From Planctomycetota bacterium (GTDB taxonomy: Bacteria > Planctomycetota > Phycisphaerae > WQYP01): DNA of 10,545 nucleotides. This document shows positions 1 to 7,210 of the stretch, piece by piece. A model generated the notes under the pieces. It was not told the DNA's origin and searched no databases. It saw nothing but the letters and a program-made list of their open reading frames with translations. Numbering within the stretch: the stretch's first letter is position 1; each line of letters begins with the position of its first letter. The stretch spans positions 1 through 10,545 of the forward strand of contig JAJZCT010000063.1 of the NCBI GenBank assembly GCA_021828925.1. Direction: 5' to 3'. A program made the position numbers and the translations under genes.

Positions 1-73
1 GCAATGGCTTTTTGAGGCAGGGGCTTGAATGCCCAGTCCATCGTTTTGGGGTCGCTTTTTTAAGGGGTGCAAC

Positions 74-2308
74 ATGTTAACATCCAGACATCTTCTTTTG
101 GGCGCTGCGGCGGCGGCGACGATTACCACCTCCGCGTTTGCGGATGTAACGATCAATACTTCCAACAGTTCCGAGTGGACCGCCAGCAATGGCGTTGTTT
201 CGTTAGGGATGAACACAAAAAGCGGAGCAATCAACCAGTTATCCGTGCGGCTTAACGGCTCGGTCCTCAATATGCTCAGCACCAGCGGCAACGCGCCGGG
301 CCAAAGCACCCAGCAGCTTTACGGTGAATATGATGGCCCCAGCGGGATTCTATATGGCAGCAACACCGCTAATTATCAGCTTGATCCCAATGGTTATCTG
401 GATATCTGGACCACCACTACTCCATCCAGCACCACCGATAATTTCGGCATTCAAACCCATTGGGTGCTGACGCCCAACAGCCCGTCACTTTATATGTATT
501 CGGTTTTCACCCATTCGGCCACAGCGGCGGCCAGCAATCTCGGACAGGGACAGTTTATTTTCAAGGCCAGTGATAATCTCTTCAGTTCCAATTATCTCGC
601 CAATACCGGCCCCAACAGCCTCGGCGCATTTCCCGAAACCATGCCCTCGCCGCAGTTGGCGTATAACACCGTCACGGCCAATCCGGGCCGGCAGGTGCAG
701 AAAGAAACCGTGGATTTTACCGGCGTATCCACCCCGATGAATCCCGGCGATAATTTTCTCACTAAATATGATTATTCCACCTACGAACAGTATCAGCAGG
801 CTTATGGCATGTATGGCAGCAGCGTCGGAGCATGGTTTGTGACACCCAACCGCGACACCATGACCGACGGCCCGGTTAAGCAGGCGCTTACGGCGGTAGC
901 GCCCACGATGCTGGAGGAATTTATCGGCGGTCACTACGGCGGATCAAGTTATACGCCCCAGCAAGGCGTCAATACCACGCGACTGTTTGGCGCGTATGAA
1001 TTGGCTTTTAATGCCATCAGTTCTCAGAACGCCGATGCCAACGCCCTGTACCAAAATGCCGTCAATACCATTCCCACAGCCAACGCTTTTTTCAATACGG
1101 ACTCCGAACTTCTCGCCAACGGCTATGTGCCCAGCACACAACGCGGCAGCGTGCAGGCCAACGTCACCGATGCACAAGGCTGGAGCGGCAATACCAATAA
1201 GAATGTGGTGGTACTTTCCGATCCCCACACGGATTTTCAGGCTTCCAGTACCGGTTATCAATATTGGGGCTATCTGAATCAGAATGGCAGCACCACATTA
1301 ACCGGCGTCGTACCGGGTACTTATCGGATGACGGTGTACCAATCTGGCCAGTGGGGTGAAATGAGGGTCGATGGTGTTGTGGCAAAAAATGGCCAGCTTG
1401 ACACCCCGACCAATCTGAAATTCACCCCCGAAAACTTCGGCACCGCCGCTCCAATTTGGACCATCGGCACGCCTGATCATTCCGCCAGTGAATTTGAAAA
1501 TGGCCACAACGCTGCCGGGCAGGCTATCCGGCAGTATTTTGGCGCCTACAACTATTGGCAGGAATTGGCTGCCAACCAGGGCAAAGTGGTCTATTACGCC
1601 ACCGCCGTCGGCACCACCGCTGCCACCAATAATCTCAATGTCTGGCCCACCAACCAATGGCAGACATTTGATCCCGGCTTATATGCCGGGACGTACACCA
1701 ACGGCACCGATACAACATCAGATGGATATAAATATATTTCTCCAGCTTACGTCAACGCCGCTGGCGGCCCCGCCACGTATACGGGCCAGCCCTGGCAGAT
1801 ACACTTTACCACTACTGCCGCCCAACAGGCCCAGGGGCAATATGTGGTGCTGTCGATTGCGCTGGCGGCTGCGGAAGCGGATTTAATTGTTTCGCTTAAT
1901 GGCCATCAGTTAATCATGCGCGATCCATATTACATTCACCGCAGCGATCCGATGGTGCGGCAGGGGAACTCCGGTTATTTTGGCTGGGCCGCACTGCAAT
2001 GGACAACCAGCGACCTTAACGCTCCGGGACAGGACAATATCATTACATTAAGTGTTAACCACCCCTGGGGCGTGATGTATGACGCCATGCGCATGGAAAT
2101 CACCAATATTTCGGCTGATCCGAGCGTTACCGGGTGGAATGATTACGAATTTCTGTACGGCAATACCAATATCATGCCCAACGATACCCTGGGCCAAACC
2201 GCCGGCAATGCCTATACCGTCCAAGCGGTGCCGGAACCGGCCACGCTGGGCTTGCTGGCCGTGGCGGCTTTGGGGATGTTGGCTTTACGGAAGCGAAGCA
2301 ACGTATAA
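74..2308 (+). CDS. Secreted rhamnogalacturonan lyase (polysaccharide lyase family 4) with PEP-CTERM anchor
   Basis: Probably cleaves the rhamnogalacturonan I backbone of pectin by beta-elimination outside the cytoplasm. The start at 74 (744 aa) is preferred over an in-frame ATG at 29 because AGGGGTG (63-69) precedes it and it places a clean signal peptide first: MLTSRH, an Ala/Leu-rich core, and a likely cut after AFA (residue 23). Residues about 24-345 fit the PL4 catalytic beta-sandwich. K231 (in TKYDYS) and H287 (in GGHYGG) lie 56 residues apart, close to the spacing of the catalytic K150/H210 of Aspergillus RG lyase. Residues about 357-450 fit the FnIII-like domain ([17 protein letters not shown]). 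[15 protein letters not shown], about 460-475, opens the CBM-like third domain, which runs to about 680. VPEPA at 719-723, a hydrophobic helix and RKR form a PEP-CTERM signal, so the enzyme is probably handed to an exosortase and kept at the surface or in exopolymer. The family call is fairly sure; substrate specificity is not proven. Confidence 0.77.
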   Translation: MLTSRHLLLGAAAAATITTSAFADVTINTSNSSEWTASNGVVSLGMNTKSGAINQLSVRLNGSVLNMLSTSGNAPGQSTQQLYGEYDGPSGILYGSNTANYQLDPNGYLDIWTTTTPSSTTDNFGIQTHWVLTPNSPSLYMYSVFTHSATAAASNLGQGQFIFKASDNLFSSNYLANTGPNSLGAFPETMPSPQLAYNTVTANPGRQVQKETVDFTGVSTPMNPGDNFLTKYDYSTYEQYQQAYGMYGSSVGAWFVTPNRDTMTDGPVKQALTAVAPTMLEEFIGGHYGGSSYTPQQGVNTTRLFGAYELAFNAISSQNADANALYQNAVNTIPTANAFFNTDSELLANGYVPSTQRGSVQANVTDAQGWSGNTNKNVVVLSDPHTDFQASSTGYQYWGYLNQNGSTTLTGVVPGTYRMTVYQSGQWGEMRVDGVVAKNGQLDTPTNLKFTPENFGTAAPIWTIGTPDHSASEFENGHNAAGQAIRQYFGAYNYWQELAANQGKVVYYATAVGTTAATNNLNVWPTNQWQTFDPGLYAGTYTNGTDTTSDGYKYISPAYVNAAGGPATYTGQPWQIHFTTTAAQQAQGQYVVLSIALAAAEADLIVSLNGHQLIMRDPYYIHRSDPMVRQGNSGYFGWAALQWTTSDLNAPGQDNIITLSVNHPWGVMYDAMRMEITNISADPSVTGWNDYEFLYGNTNIMPNDTLGQTAGNAYTVQAVPEPATLGLLAVAALGMLALRKRSNV

Positions 2309-2403
2309 CAATCGCAACGCGTGTATCCAATGCACCAACCTTCAATTCCAACTTCCATGGTCTGGAATTCGATATAAGGCCTGTCGGGGCACCGGGAAGA
2401 GGT

Positions 2404-2432
2404 TTGGTTACGTTGTGGGAGTCTGTTAGAAT
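2404..2432 (+). promoter_or_regulatory. Candidate sigma-70-type promoter for clpX
   Basis: TTGGTT (2404-2409), a 17-base spacer and TAGAAT (2427-2432, 5 of 6 matches to the consensus -10) lie about 100 bases before the clpX start. The -35 box is poor (3 of 6). Transcription would begin near 2439 and leave a leader of roughly 97 bases. The upstream lyase gene ends at 2308, so clpX needs its own promoter or read-through. Confidence 0.35.
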
Positions 2433-2535
2433 ACCGGCGGTATTGTATTTGCCCGTTCGGGCCGCTGGCTTGCTGAACGGGATTTGGTATTTGAATATTC
2501 GAGATTCAAGTCAGCGACAATTGGAACAGCGTGAC

Positions 2536-3879
2536 ATGTCAAATCAGAGCGGAAACGGCGGTTCAGGCAACGGCGGAGGAACGGGCAATGGGGGCGGTGC
2601 ATCCGGTGGTTCAGGTGGATTTCGGGGCCGCAAAGTGACCAATTGTTCGTTTTGCGGGAAATCCAGCCGCGAAGTGGGCCCCATGGTTGAAGGCCCCAAC
2701 GATATTTACATTTGTGCGAGTTGCTCTGAGCTTTGCCAGAACATATTCAAGCAGGAAAAGCGAAAGGTCACCGGTTCAAAGCCAACGGTTGGAGAAATTC
2801 CACCGCCGCGACAACTCAAAGAATTCATGGATCAATACGTTATCGGACAAGAGGCCGCAAAGAGGGCGCTATCGGTCGCGGTACATAACCATTACAAACG
2901 GCTTTCACATACCGATGGCAGAACATCCGATGACGTTGAACTTGATAAATCCAACGTGTTGCTGATTGGACCTACCGGGTCAGGCAAAACGCTGCTGGCG
3001 CGTACGCTGGCCCGCTGCCTGAACGTGCCCTTTGCCATTGGCGATGCCACCACGCTTACCGAAGCTGGCTATGTTGGCGAAGATGTGGAAAATCTGCTGC
3101 TGAAACTTCTGCAGGCCGCTGATTTTGACCTTGAAACGGCCAAACGCGGCATTATCTACATCGATGAAATTGATAAAATCGGCAAAACCAGCATGAACGT
3201 TTCCATCACACGGGATGTCTCCGGGGAAGGTGTTCAGCAGGCGTTGCTGAAAATGCTGGAAGGGACCATGGCCAATGTTCCGCCGCAAGGTGGGCGCAAA
3301 CATCCTGAACAGCAATATATTCAAATGGACACATCGCACATTCTGTTTATCTGCGGCGGCACCTTTGTGGGCCTGGAGCAGATTATTGCGCAACGGCTCG
3401 GAAAGCAGTTGATCGGATTCGGTTCCGAAGTGGATGGCTCACGCGTGAAAAATGAACGTCGCGCCGACTTTCTTGCAAAGGTCACGCCCGATGACCTCAT
3501 TGAATACGGCATGATTCCCGAATTCGTCGGACGATTGCCCATTCTGGCTTCGCTGCAGCCGCTGACGGAAGAAGCGATGATTCAGATTCTCACCGAGCCG
3601 CGCAACGCACTGGTCAAGCAATATCAGAAATTCTTCCAGATGGAAGGCTGCGAACTGGAATTCACACGCGAAGCGCTGCATGTCATAGCGGAGAAAGCCC
3701 TGAAGCGCGATACCGGCGCCCGCGCCTTGCGCAGCGTGATGGAGGAACTGATGCTGGATCTGATGTATCATCTGCCGGATCAGCCGCAACGGGGCAAATA
3801 CGTGATCACCGATGCGGTGGTACGCGGCGAAGTCAGCCTTTTTGACACCAAGCCGCTGCCGTTGAAGGAAAGCGCTTAA
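2536..3879 (+). CDS. clpX: ATP-dependent Clp protease ATP-binding subunit ClpX
   Basis: Hexameric AAA+ unfoldase that recognises tagged substrates, unfolds them and threads them into ClpP in the cytoplasm. All hallmarks are visible in the 447 aa product. A four-cysteine zinc-binding domain uses C37, C40, C60 and C63. Walker A is GPTGSGKT (145-152), the pore loop GYVGED (178-183) and Walker B IIYIDEID (206-213). The RKH loop is R254-K255-H256, the ClpP-docking loop is IGFGS (293-297), PEFVGRLPI carries the arginine-finger region, and sensor 2 is TGARALRS (R396). The IGF loop implies a ClpP partner, but clpP is not next door. The ATG at 2536 has only a weak GGA upstream, yet it is the first start that gives a normal ClpX N-terminus. 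Residues 4-29 are almost entirely Gly, Ser and Asn, an unusual flexible tail ahead of the zinc domain. Confidence 0.98.
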   Translation: MSNQSGNGGSGNGGGTGNGGGASGGSGGFRGRKVTNCSFCGKSSREVGPMVEGPNDIYICASCSELCQNIFKQEKRKVTGSKPTVGEIPPPRQLKEFMDQYVIGQEAAKRALSVAVHNHYKRLSHTDGRTSDDVELDKSNVLLIGPTGSGKTLLARTLARCLNVPFAIGDATTLTEAGYVGEDVENLLLKLLQAADFDLETAKRGIIYIDEIDKIGKTSMNVSITRDVSGEGVQQALLKMLEGTMANVPPQGGRKHPEQQYIQMDTSHILFICGGTFVGLEQIIAQRLGKQLIGFGSEVDGSRVKNERRADFLAKVTPDDLIEYGMIPEFVGRLPILASLQPLTEEAMIQILTEPRNALVKQYQKFFQMEGCELEFTREALHVIAEKALKRDTGARALRSVMEELMLDLMYHLPDQPQRGKYVITDAVVRGEVSLFDTKPLPLKESA

Positions 3880-3891
3880 ACGATTTGTATA

Positions 3892-3920
3892 TTGTCGGCA
3901 CCGCTTGAATCCGCTACCAT
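3892..3920 (+). promoter_or_regulatory. Candidate promoter upstream of the conserved uncharacterised gene
   Basis: TTGTCG (3892-3897), a 17-base spacer and TACCAT (3915-3920) match the sigma-70 consensus at 4 of 6 positions each. A small hairpin, CCATC-AGGC-GATGG (3917-3930), overlaps the -10 box and the likely start site. I see no terminator between clpX and this point, so read-through from clpX is also possible. Confidence 0.28.
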
Positions 3921-3952
3921 CAGGCGATGGATGGTGTGCAGTGGAGTTTCCG

Positions 3953-5401
3953 ATGGGACGCACGATTGGGCCGCAGGGCAATGACCGAGAACATCTCGAC
4001 ACCCAGCGCAAAGCGCTGGAAGTAAATATCGATTCACGGCGCTATGGCACGTTTGCCGAAATTGGCGCCGGACAGGAAGTGGTACGCTGGTTTTTCCGTG
4101 CCGGCGGCGCCGCCGGAACCATTGCCAAAAGCATGAGCGCCTATGACATGTCCGTCAGCGATGCCATCTACGGCAAATGTGATCGCTACGTCAGCCGGGC
4201 GCGGCTTGAAAGCATGTTGAAATATGAACAGCAGCTCAATATTGACCGGCTTGGCGAAGCACGCGGAGATACCACCGCCTTTTTTACTTTCGCCAATACC
4301 GTTGCCGCCCAGAGTTTTAAAGGCAACGTGGAGTGCCACGGATGGATGGGCGTGAAATTTCAGGCCCATCCGCGTGATCAGGACAGCCAGATCATTCTGC
4401 ATGTCCGGATGCTGGATCGGGAAAACGCGCAGCAGCAGGAAGCACTGGGCATTGTGGGCGTCAATCTGCTTTACGGCGCTTTTTTCTACCATTATGAGCC
4501 GGAAATGCTGCTTAAGTCCCTCATGGACGGCATTTCCTCATCCCGCATTGAAATAGACATGATCGAATTCAGCGGCATTGAATTCCGGCATGTGGACAAC
4601 CGGATCATGAGCCTGCGGCTGGTGGAACTCGGGTTAAGTCAAGCGGCCATGTTCGGCCCGTCCGGTGAAGTGCTGCAACCATCCGAAGTGCTGCATAAAC
4701 GCCCGGTCATTGTGGAGCGCGGCAGTTTCCGGCCGGTAACGCACGTGAACCTGGATATGATGCACTGCGCGCGGGAAAGATTTCTCGCGGAATCCGATTC
4801 CACCGGAGAAGAACCGCTGCAGCTTTTTGAAATTACCATGCGTAATTTGCGGGCGGAAGGTTCCATTGATCTCAAGGATTTTCTGGCCCGGGCGGATGTG
4901 CTTAGCGCCTGCGGCATGACGGTATTAATTTCCGATTATTTTGAGTTTTATCGCCTGGCCGGGTACTTATCGCAATTCACCAAAAAACGCATCGGCCTGG
5001 TCATGGGCGTGCCCACGTTGATCGATCTTTTTGACGTTACGTATTACGCCAATCTCGAAGGTGGAATTCTCGAAGCGTTCGGACGGTTATTCAAGAATGA
5101 CCATAAACTTTATATTTATCCGCTTAAGAATTCCGACTCGTCTCTTACCACCACGGAAACACTGGATTTCACCTCTGAATTGAAAAAACTTTTCGGATAT
5201 CTGGTGGAAAGCGGCTGGATTGAGCAGTTGAACAATTATAATCCGGAATATCTGAGCATCTTCTCGCGCGACGTATTGAAGAAAATTCAGACCCGGGACG
5301 ACACATGGGAAACCATGGTGCCGCCGCCAGTGGCGGAAATCATAAAAAAGCGCGGACTCTTTGGCCATCGCGCGGATCGCGGTGCCGTACCTTCGCGCTG
5401 A
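3953..5401 (+). CDS. Conserved uncharacterised cytoplasmic protein
   Basis: The 482 aa product shows no signal peptide and no obvious membrane helices. From memory it belongs to a widespread bacterial family of unknown function whose members open with a YGTFAEIGAGQEV-type block, here residues 31-43. That block is followed by the AAGTIAKSMSAYDMSVSDAIYG region, a FFTFANTVAA segment (about 109-118), CHGWMGVKFQ, an IEIDMIEFSG strand (about 200) and PSEVLHKRPVIVERGSFRP (from 243). Databases sometimes label such proteins TonB-dependent receptor or a nicotinate-nucleotide enzyme. Nothing here supports those names: there is no barrel, plug, TonB box or nucleotidyltransferase HxGH motif. The ATG at 3953 is chosen over an upstream TTG (3905) because TGGAG sits 6 bases before it. 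It lies 35 bases before the acetyltransferase gene, so the two are probably co-transcribed. Function unknown. Confidence 0.9.
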   Translation: MGRTIGPQGNDREHLDTQRKALEVNIDSRRYGTFAEIGAGQEVVRWFFRAGGAAGTIAKSMSAYDMSVSDAIYGKCDRYVSRARLESMLKYEQQLNIDRLGEARGDTTAFFTFANTVAAQSFKGNVECHGWMGVKFQAHPRDQDSQIILHVRMLDRENAQQQEALGIVGVNLLYGAFFYHYEPEMLLKSLMDGISSSRIEIDMIEFSGIEFRHVDNRIMSLRLVELGLSQAAMFGPSGEVLQPSEVLHKRPVIVERGSFRPVTHVNLDMMHCARERFLAESDSTGEEPLQLFEITMRNLRAEGSIDLKDFLARADVLSACGMTVLISDYFEFYRLAGYLSQFTKKRIGLVMGVPTLIDLFDVTYYANLEGGILEAFGRLFKNDHKLYIYPLKNSDSSLTTTETLDFTSELKKLFGYLVESGWIEQLNNYNPEYLSIFSRDVLKKIQTRDDTWETMVPPPVAEIIKKRGLFGHRADRGAVPSR

Positions 5402-5436
5402 TGAATCTGATGCGGCCGCGGGAAAAACGTGTCTGA
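5401..5436 (+). other. 11-codon mini-ORF linking the uncharacterised gene to cysE
   Basis: An ATG overlaps the preceding stop codon (TGATG, 5399-5403). It opens MNLMRPREKRV and ends at TGA 5434-5436, directly touching the ATG of the acetyltransferase at 5437 (TGAATG) in the same frame. This is the geometry expected for stop/restart translational coupling. It has no Cys codons, so a cysteine-attenuation leader is not indicated. The arrangement may be chance. Confidence 0.3.
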
Positions 5437-6384
5437 ATGCCGGAAGTCAGTAATCCCATGGAGAATGCAACTGTGGATGCAGCAACCAGAACAGATCTTC
5501 CCAAGCTTGCCGATGAAATCATTGCCAGCTATGAGCAGTTTCCGGCCACACAATACATCGGCTCAAGCAATTTGCCGAACCGTGATGTGATCATCGCGCT
5601 GGTCCAGTCGATCCGGGAGGTGCTTTTCCCCGGCTTTTTCGGGCGGCAGAATCTTACCACCACCGAACTGCCCTTGCACGTGCACAGCGTATTAAGCTCA
5701 ATCCGGGACACGCTTTTTGATCAGGTGCGCCGGGCCATCCGCCATCAGCATCAGCGCAACAGTAAAACCGAATGCGTGGATTGCGATACCACCGCAGCCG
5801 CCATTACCGACGAATTTCTCGGGGCCATACCCAAGCTGCGGCGAATTCTGGCCACCGATGCGCAGGCGGCGTTCGACGGGGATCCGGCGGCGGGAAGCGT
5901 GGATGAAATTGTCTTCAGCTATCCGGGCTATCTGGCGATTACCATTTATCGCATTGCGCATGAACTTCACACGCTGGGCGTACCGCTGATTCCCCGCATC
6001 ATGACGGAATACGCCCACGGCGCAACGGGGATTGATATTCATCCCGGCGCGACCATCGGCGACTATTTCTTTATCGACCATGGTACCGGCGTGGTGATCG
6101 GAGAAACCACCATTATTGGAACGAATGTGAAAATTTATCAGGGCGTGACGCTCGGCGCGCTGTCCACGCGCGGCGGCCAGATGCTGCGCGGCAATAAGCG
6201 CCACCCCACCATTGAAGATGATGTGATGATCTACCCCAATGCCAGCATTCTTGGCGGTGAAACCGTCATCGGGCGAGGGGCGACCATTAATGGCAACGTA
6301 TTTGTCACGCAATCTGTGCCGCCCAATACCCGGGTAAGCGTGAAACACCCCGAACTGCAATACCGCAACCGCCCGCCAAAGTAA
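5437..6384 (+). CDS. cysE: Serine O-acetyltransferase (EpsC/CysE type)
   Basis: Transfers acetyl from acetyl-CoA to L-serine to give O-acetylserine, the committed step of cysteine synthesis in the cytoplasm. The 315 aa product has a helical N-terminal domain to about residue 190, containing [17 protein letters not shown], and then left-handed beta-helix hexapeptide repeats. D200 (IDIHPG), H215 (DHGTG) and H256 (KRHPTI) correspond to the catalytic D143, H158 and H193 of E. coli CysE; the D-to-H spacing of 15 is identical. GVVIGET and YQGVTLGA are typical of the EpsC branch. The extra N-terminal length is usual for EpsC-like enzymes outside Proteobacteria. The C-terminus (YRNRPPK) lacks the terminal Ile that docks into CysK, so a classical cysteine synthase complex is doubtful. 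No cysK lies nearby. The start is not firm: ATG 5437 has GGGA 13 bases upstream and ATG 5458 has GGAAG 11 bases upstream. Confidence 0.93.
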   Translation: MPEVSNPMENATVDAATRTDLPKLADEIIASYEQFPATQYIGSSNLPNRDVIIALVQSIREVLFPGFFGRQNLTTTELPLHVHSVLSSIRDTLFDQVRRAIRHQHQRNSKTECVDCDTTAAAITDEFLGAIPKLRRILATDAQAAFDGDPAAGSVDEIVFSYPGYLAITIYRIAHELHTLGVPLIPRIMTEYAHGATGIDIHPGATIGDYFFIDHGTGVVIGETTIIGTNVKIYQGVTLGALSTRGGQMLRGNKRHPTIEDDVMIYPNASILGGETVIGRGATINGNVFVTQSVPPNTRVSVKHPELQYRNRPPK

Positions 6385-6394
6385 TTTCCTCCGA

Positions 6395-6416
6395 ACCTGT
6401 GTCCTCAGGTGTATTT
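6395..6416 (+). terminator. Weak possible terminator after cysE
   Basis: A 5-bp stem ACCTG/CAGGT (6395-6399 and 6406-6410) with a 6-base loop is followed by GTATTTT. The short stem and interrupted T run make this a weak candidate. It is the only one I see between cysE and the haemoglobin gene. Confidence 0.22.
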
Positions 6417-6475
6417 TCGCTACGATGCGGTGTATTTCCAGGAAGGTGCCATTCGCGCTTTTTTACCTCTTGCGC

Positions 6476-6504
6476 TTGCCAGAATGGCCATTCCGTGCTA
6501 TCTA
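6476..6504 (+). promoter_or_regulatory. Candidate promoter of the haemoglobin gene, with a palindrome in its spacer
   Basis: TTGCCA (6476-6481, 5 of 6 to consensus), a 17-base spacer and TATCTA (6499-6504, 3 of 6) lie about 80 bases before the gene. The spacer begins with a perfect 12-bp palindrome, GAATGGCCATTC (6482-6493), which could be an operator. Downstream, CCGGC-AATA-GCCGG (6532-6545) forms a small leader hairpin. Confidence 0.3.
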
Positions 6505-6566
6505 AAGCAGCGGTCCGGGACTTGCTATCCACCGGCAATAGCCGGGGCGGCCTGGGTTGATCCTTT

Positions 6567-6581
6567 GGAAGGAGCCTTTCC
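6567..6581 (+). promoter_or_regulatory. Ribosome-binding site inside a hairpin at the haemoglobin start
   Basis: GGAAGG (6567-6572) can pair with CTTTCC (6576-6581) across an AGC loop: 6 bp with one G-U pair and a tight 3-base loop. The Shine-Dalgarno AAGGAG (6569-6574) lies inside it and the GTG start follows immediately at 6582. The SD itself is near-ideal (7-base spacing) and decides the GTG start. Confidence 0.45.
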
Positions 6582-7040
6582 GTGCGAAAAAGTTCGTTAT
6601 TGTCGGCTGGATTGGGAACAATTGCGGCGCTGGTACTGGCCTTGGGTGTGGGCGGATGCGCTAAAAATCAGAACCAGATGAACGGCCCATCGCTATACGA
6701 ACAACTTGGCGGCCAATCCGGAATTACCACGGTGGTCCACGCCTTTCTGATTAACGTCGGAAAAGATAATCGGATTAACTCCGACTTCGCGCACGCGAAC
6801 CTGGCGCATCTGCAAACGCAACTGGTTGCATACATCGGAGAAAAATCCGGTGGCCCGCAAATTTACACCGGACCGGATATGTATCAGGCCCACAAAGGCA
6901 TGAATATCACCGATGCCCAGTGGAACGCCTTTGTGCAGGACCTCGGGACCACATTAAAACAGGAAAAGGTGCCGGAAATGGCCCAGGCTGAATTACTGGG
7001 CATTCTTATGCCCAAGAAATCCGAAATTGTCGGCCACTGA
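6582..7040 (+). CDS. Group I truncated haemoglobin, lipoprotein form
   Basis: Small haem protein that probably binds or detoxifies O2, NO or related species on the periplasmic side of a membrane. The 152 aa product starts at GTG 6582, set by AAGGAG 7 bases upstream. MRKSS, a hydrophobic stretch and the lipobox VGGC (C26) mark a lipoprotein signal peptide; the mature protein would be lipid-anchored at C26. The globin begins at SLYEQLGG, a typical truncated-haemoglobin opening. F69 (NSDF) fits the conserved CD1 Phe and H104 (YQAHKGM) fits the proximal F8 haem ligand. GPQIYTG, NITDAQWNAFVQDL and a VPEMAQAELLGILMP tail match the periplasmic branch of the family. The B10 position, often Tyr, appears to be Leu (AFLINV), which would weaken ligand stabilisation. 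A terminator follows directly, so it is probably monocistronic. Confidence 0.9.
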   Translation: MRKSSLLSAGLGTIAALVLALGVGGCAKNQNQMNGPSLYEQLGGQSGITTVVHAFLINVGKDNRINSDFAHANLAHLQTQLVAYIGEKSGGPQIYTGPDMYQAHKGMNITDAQWNAFVQDLGTTLKQEKVPEMAQAELLGILMPKKSEIVGH

Positions 7041-7067
7041 TACGAGCGCAGCCTGAACAATTGACTC

Positions 7068-7097
7068 AAAAAGGCCGGACCCTACCGGCCTTTTTTT
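7068..7097 (+). terminator. Strong intrinsic terminator after the haemoglobin gene
   Basis: GGCCGG (7073-7078), loop ACCCTA and CCGGCC (7085-7090) form a perfect 6-bp GC stem, extended by five A-T pairs (A 7068-7072 with T 7091-7095) and followed by seven T in a row. It sits 28 bases after the stop and isolates the haemoglobin gene from the Rnf-like pair. The flanking A run means it could also work on the reverse strand. Confidence 0.9.
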
Positions 7098-7210
7098 GTG
7101 CTCTGATGCGCCGGGCTGAATCTGTTTGCCGGCAGTTTATACATCAGTGGTGCTAAACTCGCCTGCCGCGGCACTGGCAGGAAATGAGAATCGGCAGACC
7201 AGAGACCGTC

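Noticed and set aside
29..73. Earlier ATG for the PL4 lyase
   Set aside because: It puts 15 residues ahead of a clean signal peptide and lacks a Shine-Dalgarno; ATG 74 has AGGGGTG at good spacing.
2344..2369. AATTCCA/TGGAATT inverted repeat after the lyase as a terminator
   Set aside because: Stem of 7 AT-rich pairs, a 12-base loop and no T run after it; too weak to call.
2404..2535. TTG-initiated 44-residue N-terminal extension of ClpX
   Set aside because: The extension has no ClpX similarity, overlaps the best candidate promoter, and the ATG at 2536 gives a normal ClpX N-terminus.
3439..4011. 190-codon reverse-strand open frame at the clpX 3' end
   Set aside because: It is antisense to the conserved C-terminal part of ClpX and to the next gene's start; no plausible product.
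3953..5401. Reading the uncharacterised protein as a TonB-dependent receptor or nicotinate-nucleotide enzyme
   Set aside because: It has no signal peptide, no barrel-like strands, no TonB box and no HxGH-type motif. I treat these as database mislabels.
5698..6360. 220-codon reverse-strand open frame under cysE
   Set aside because: A shadow of the hexapeptide-repeat gene in reverse: His/Gly-rich with no domain logic, opposite a gene with intact catalytic residues.
7126..7159. TTGCCG and TAAACT as a promoter for the Rnf-like pair
   Set aside because: The spacer is 22 bases, too long for a standard sigma-70 promoter, and no better pair was seen between the terminator and the gene.
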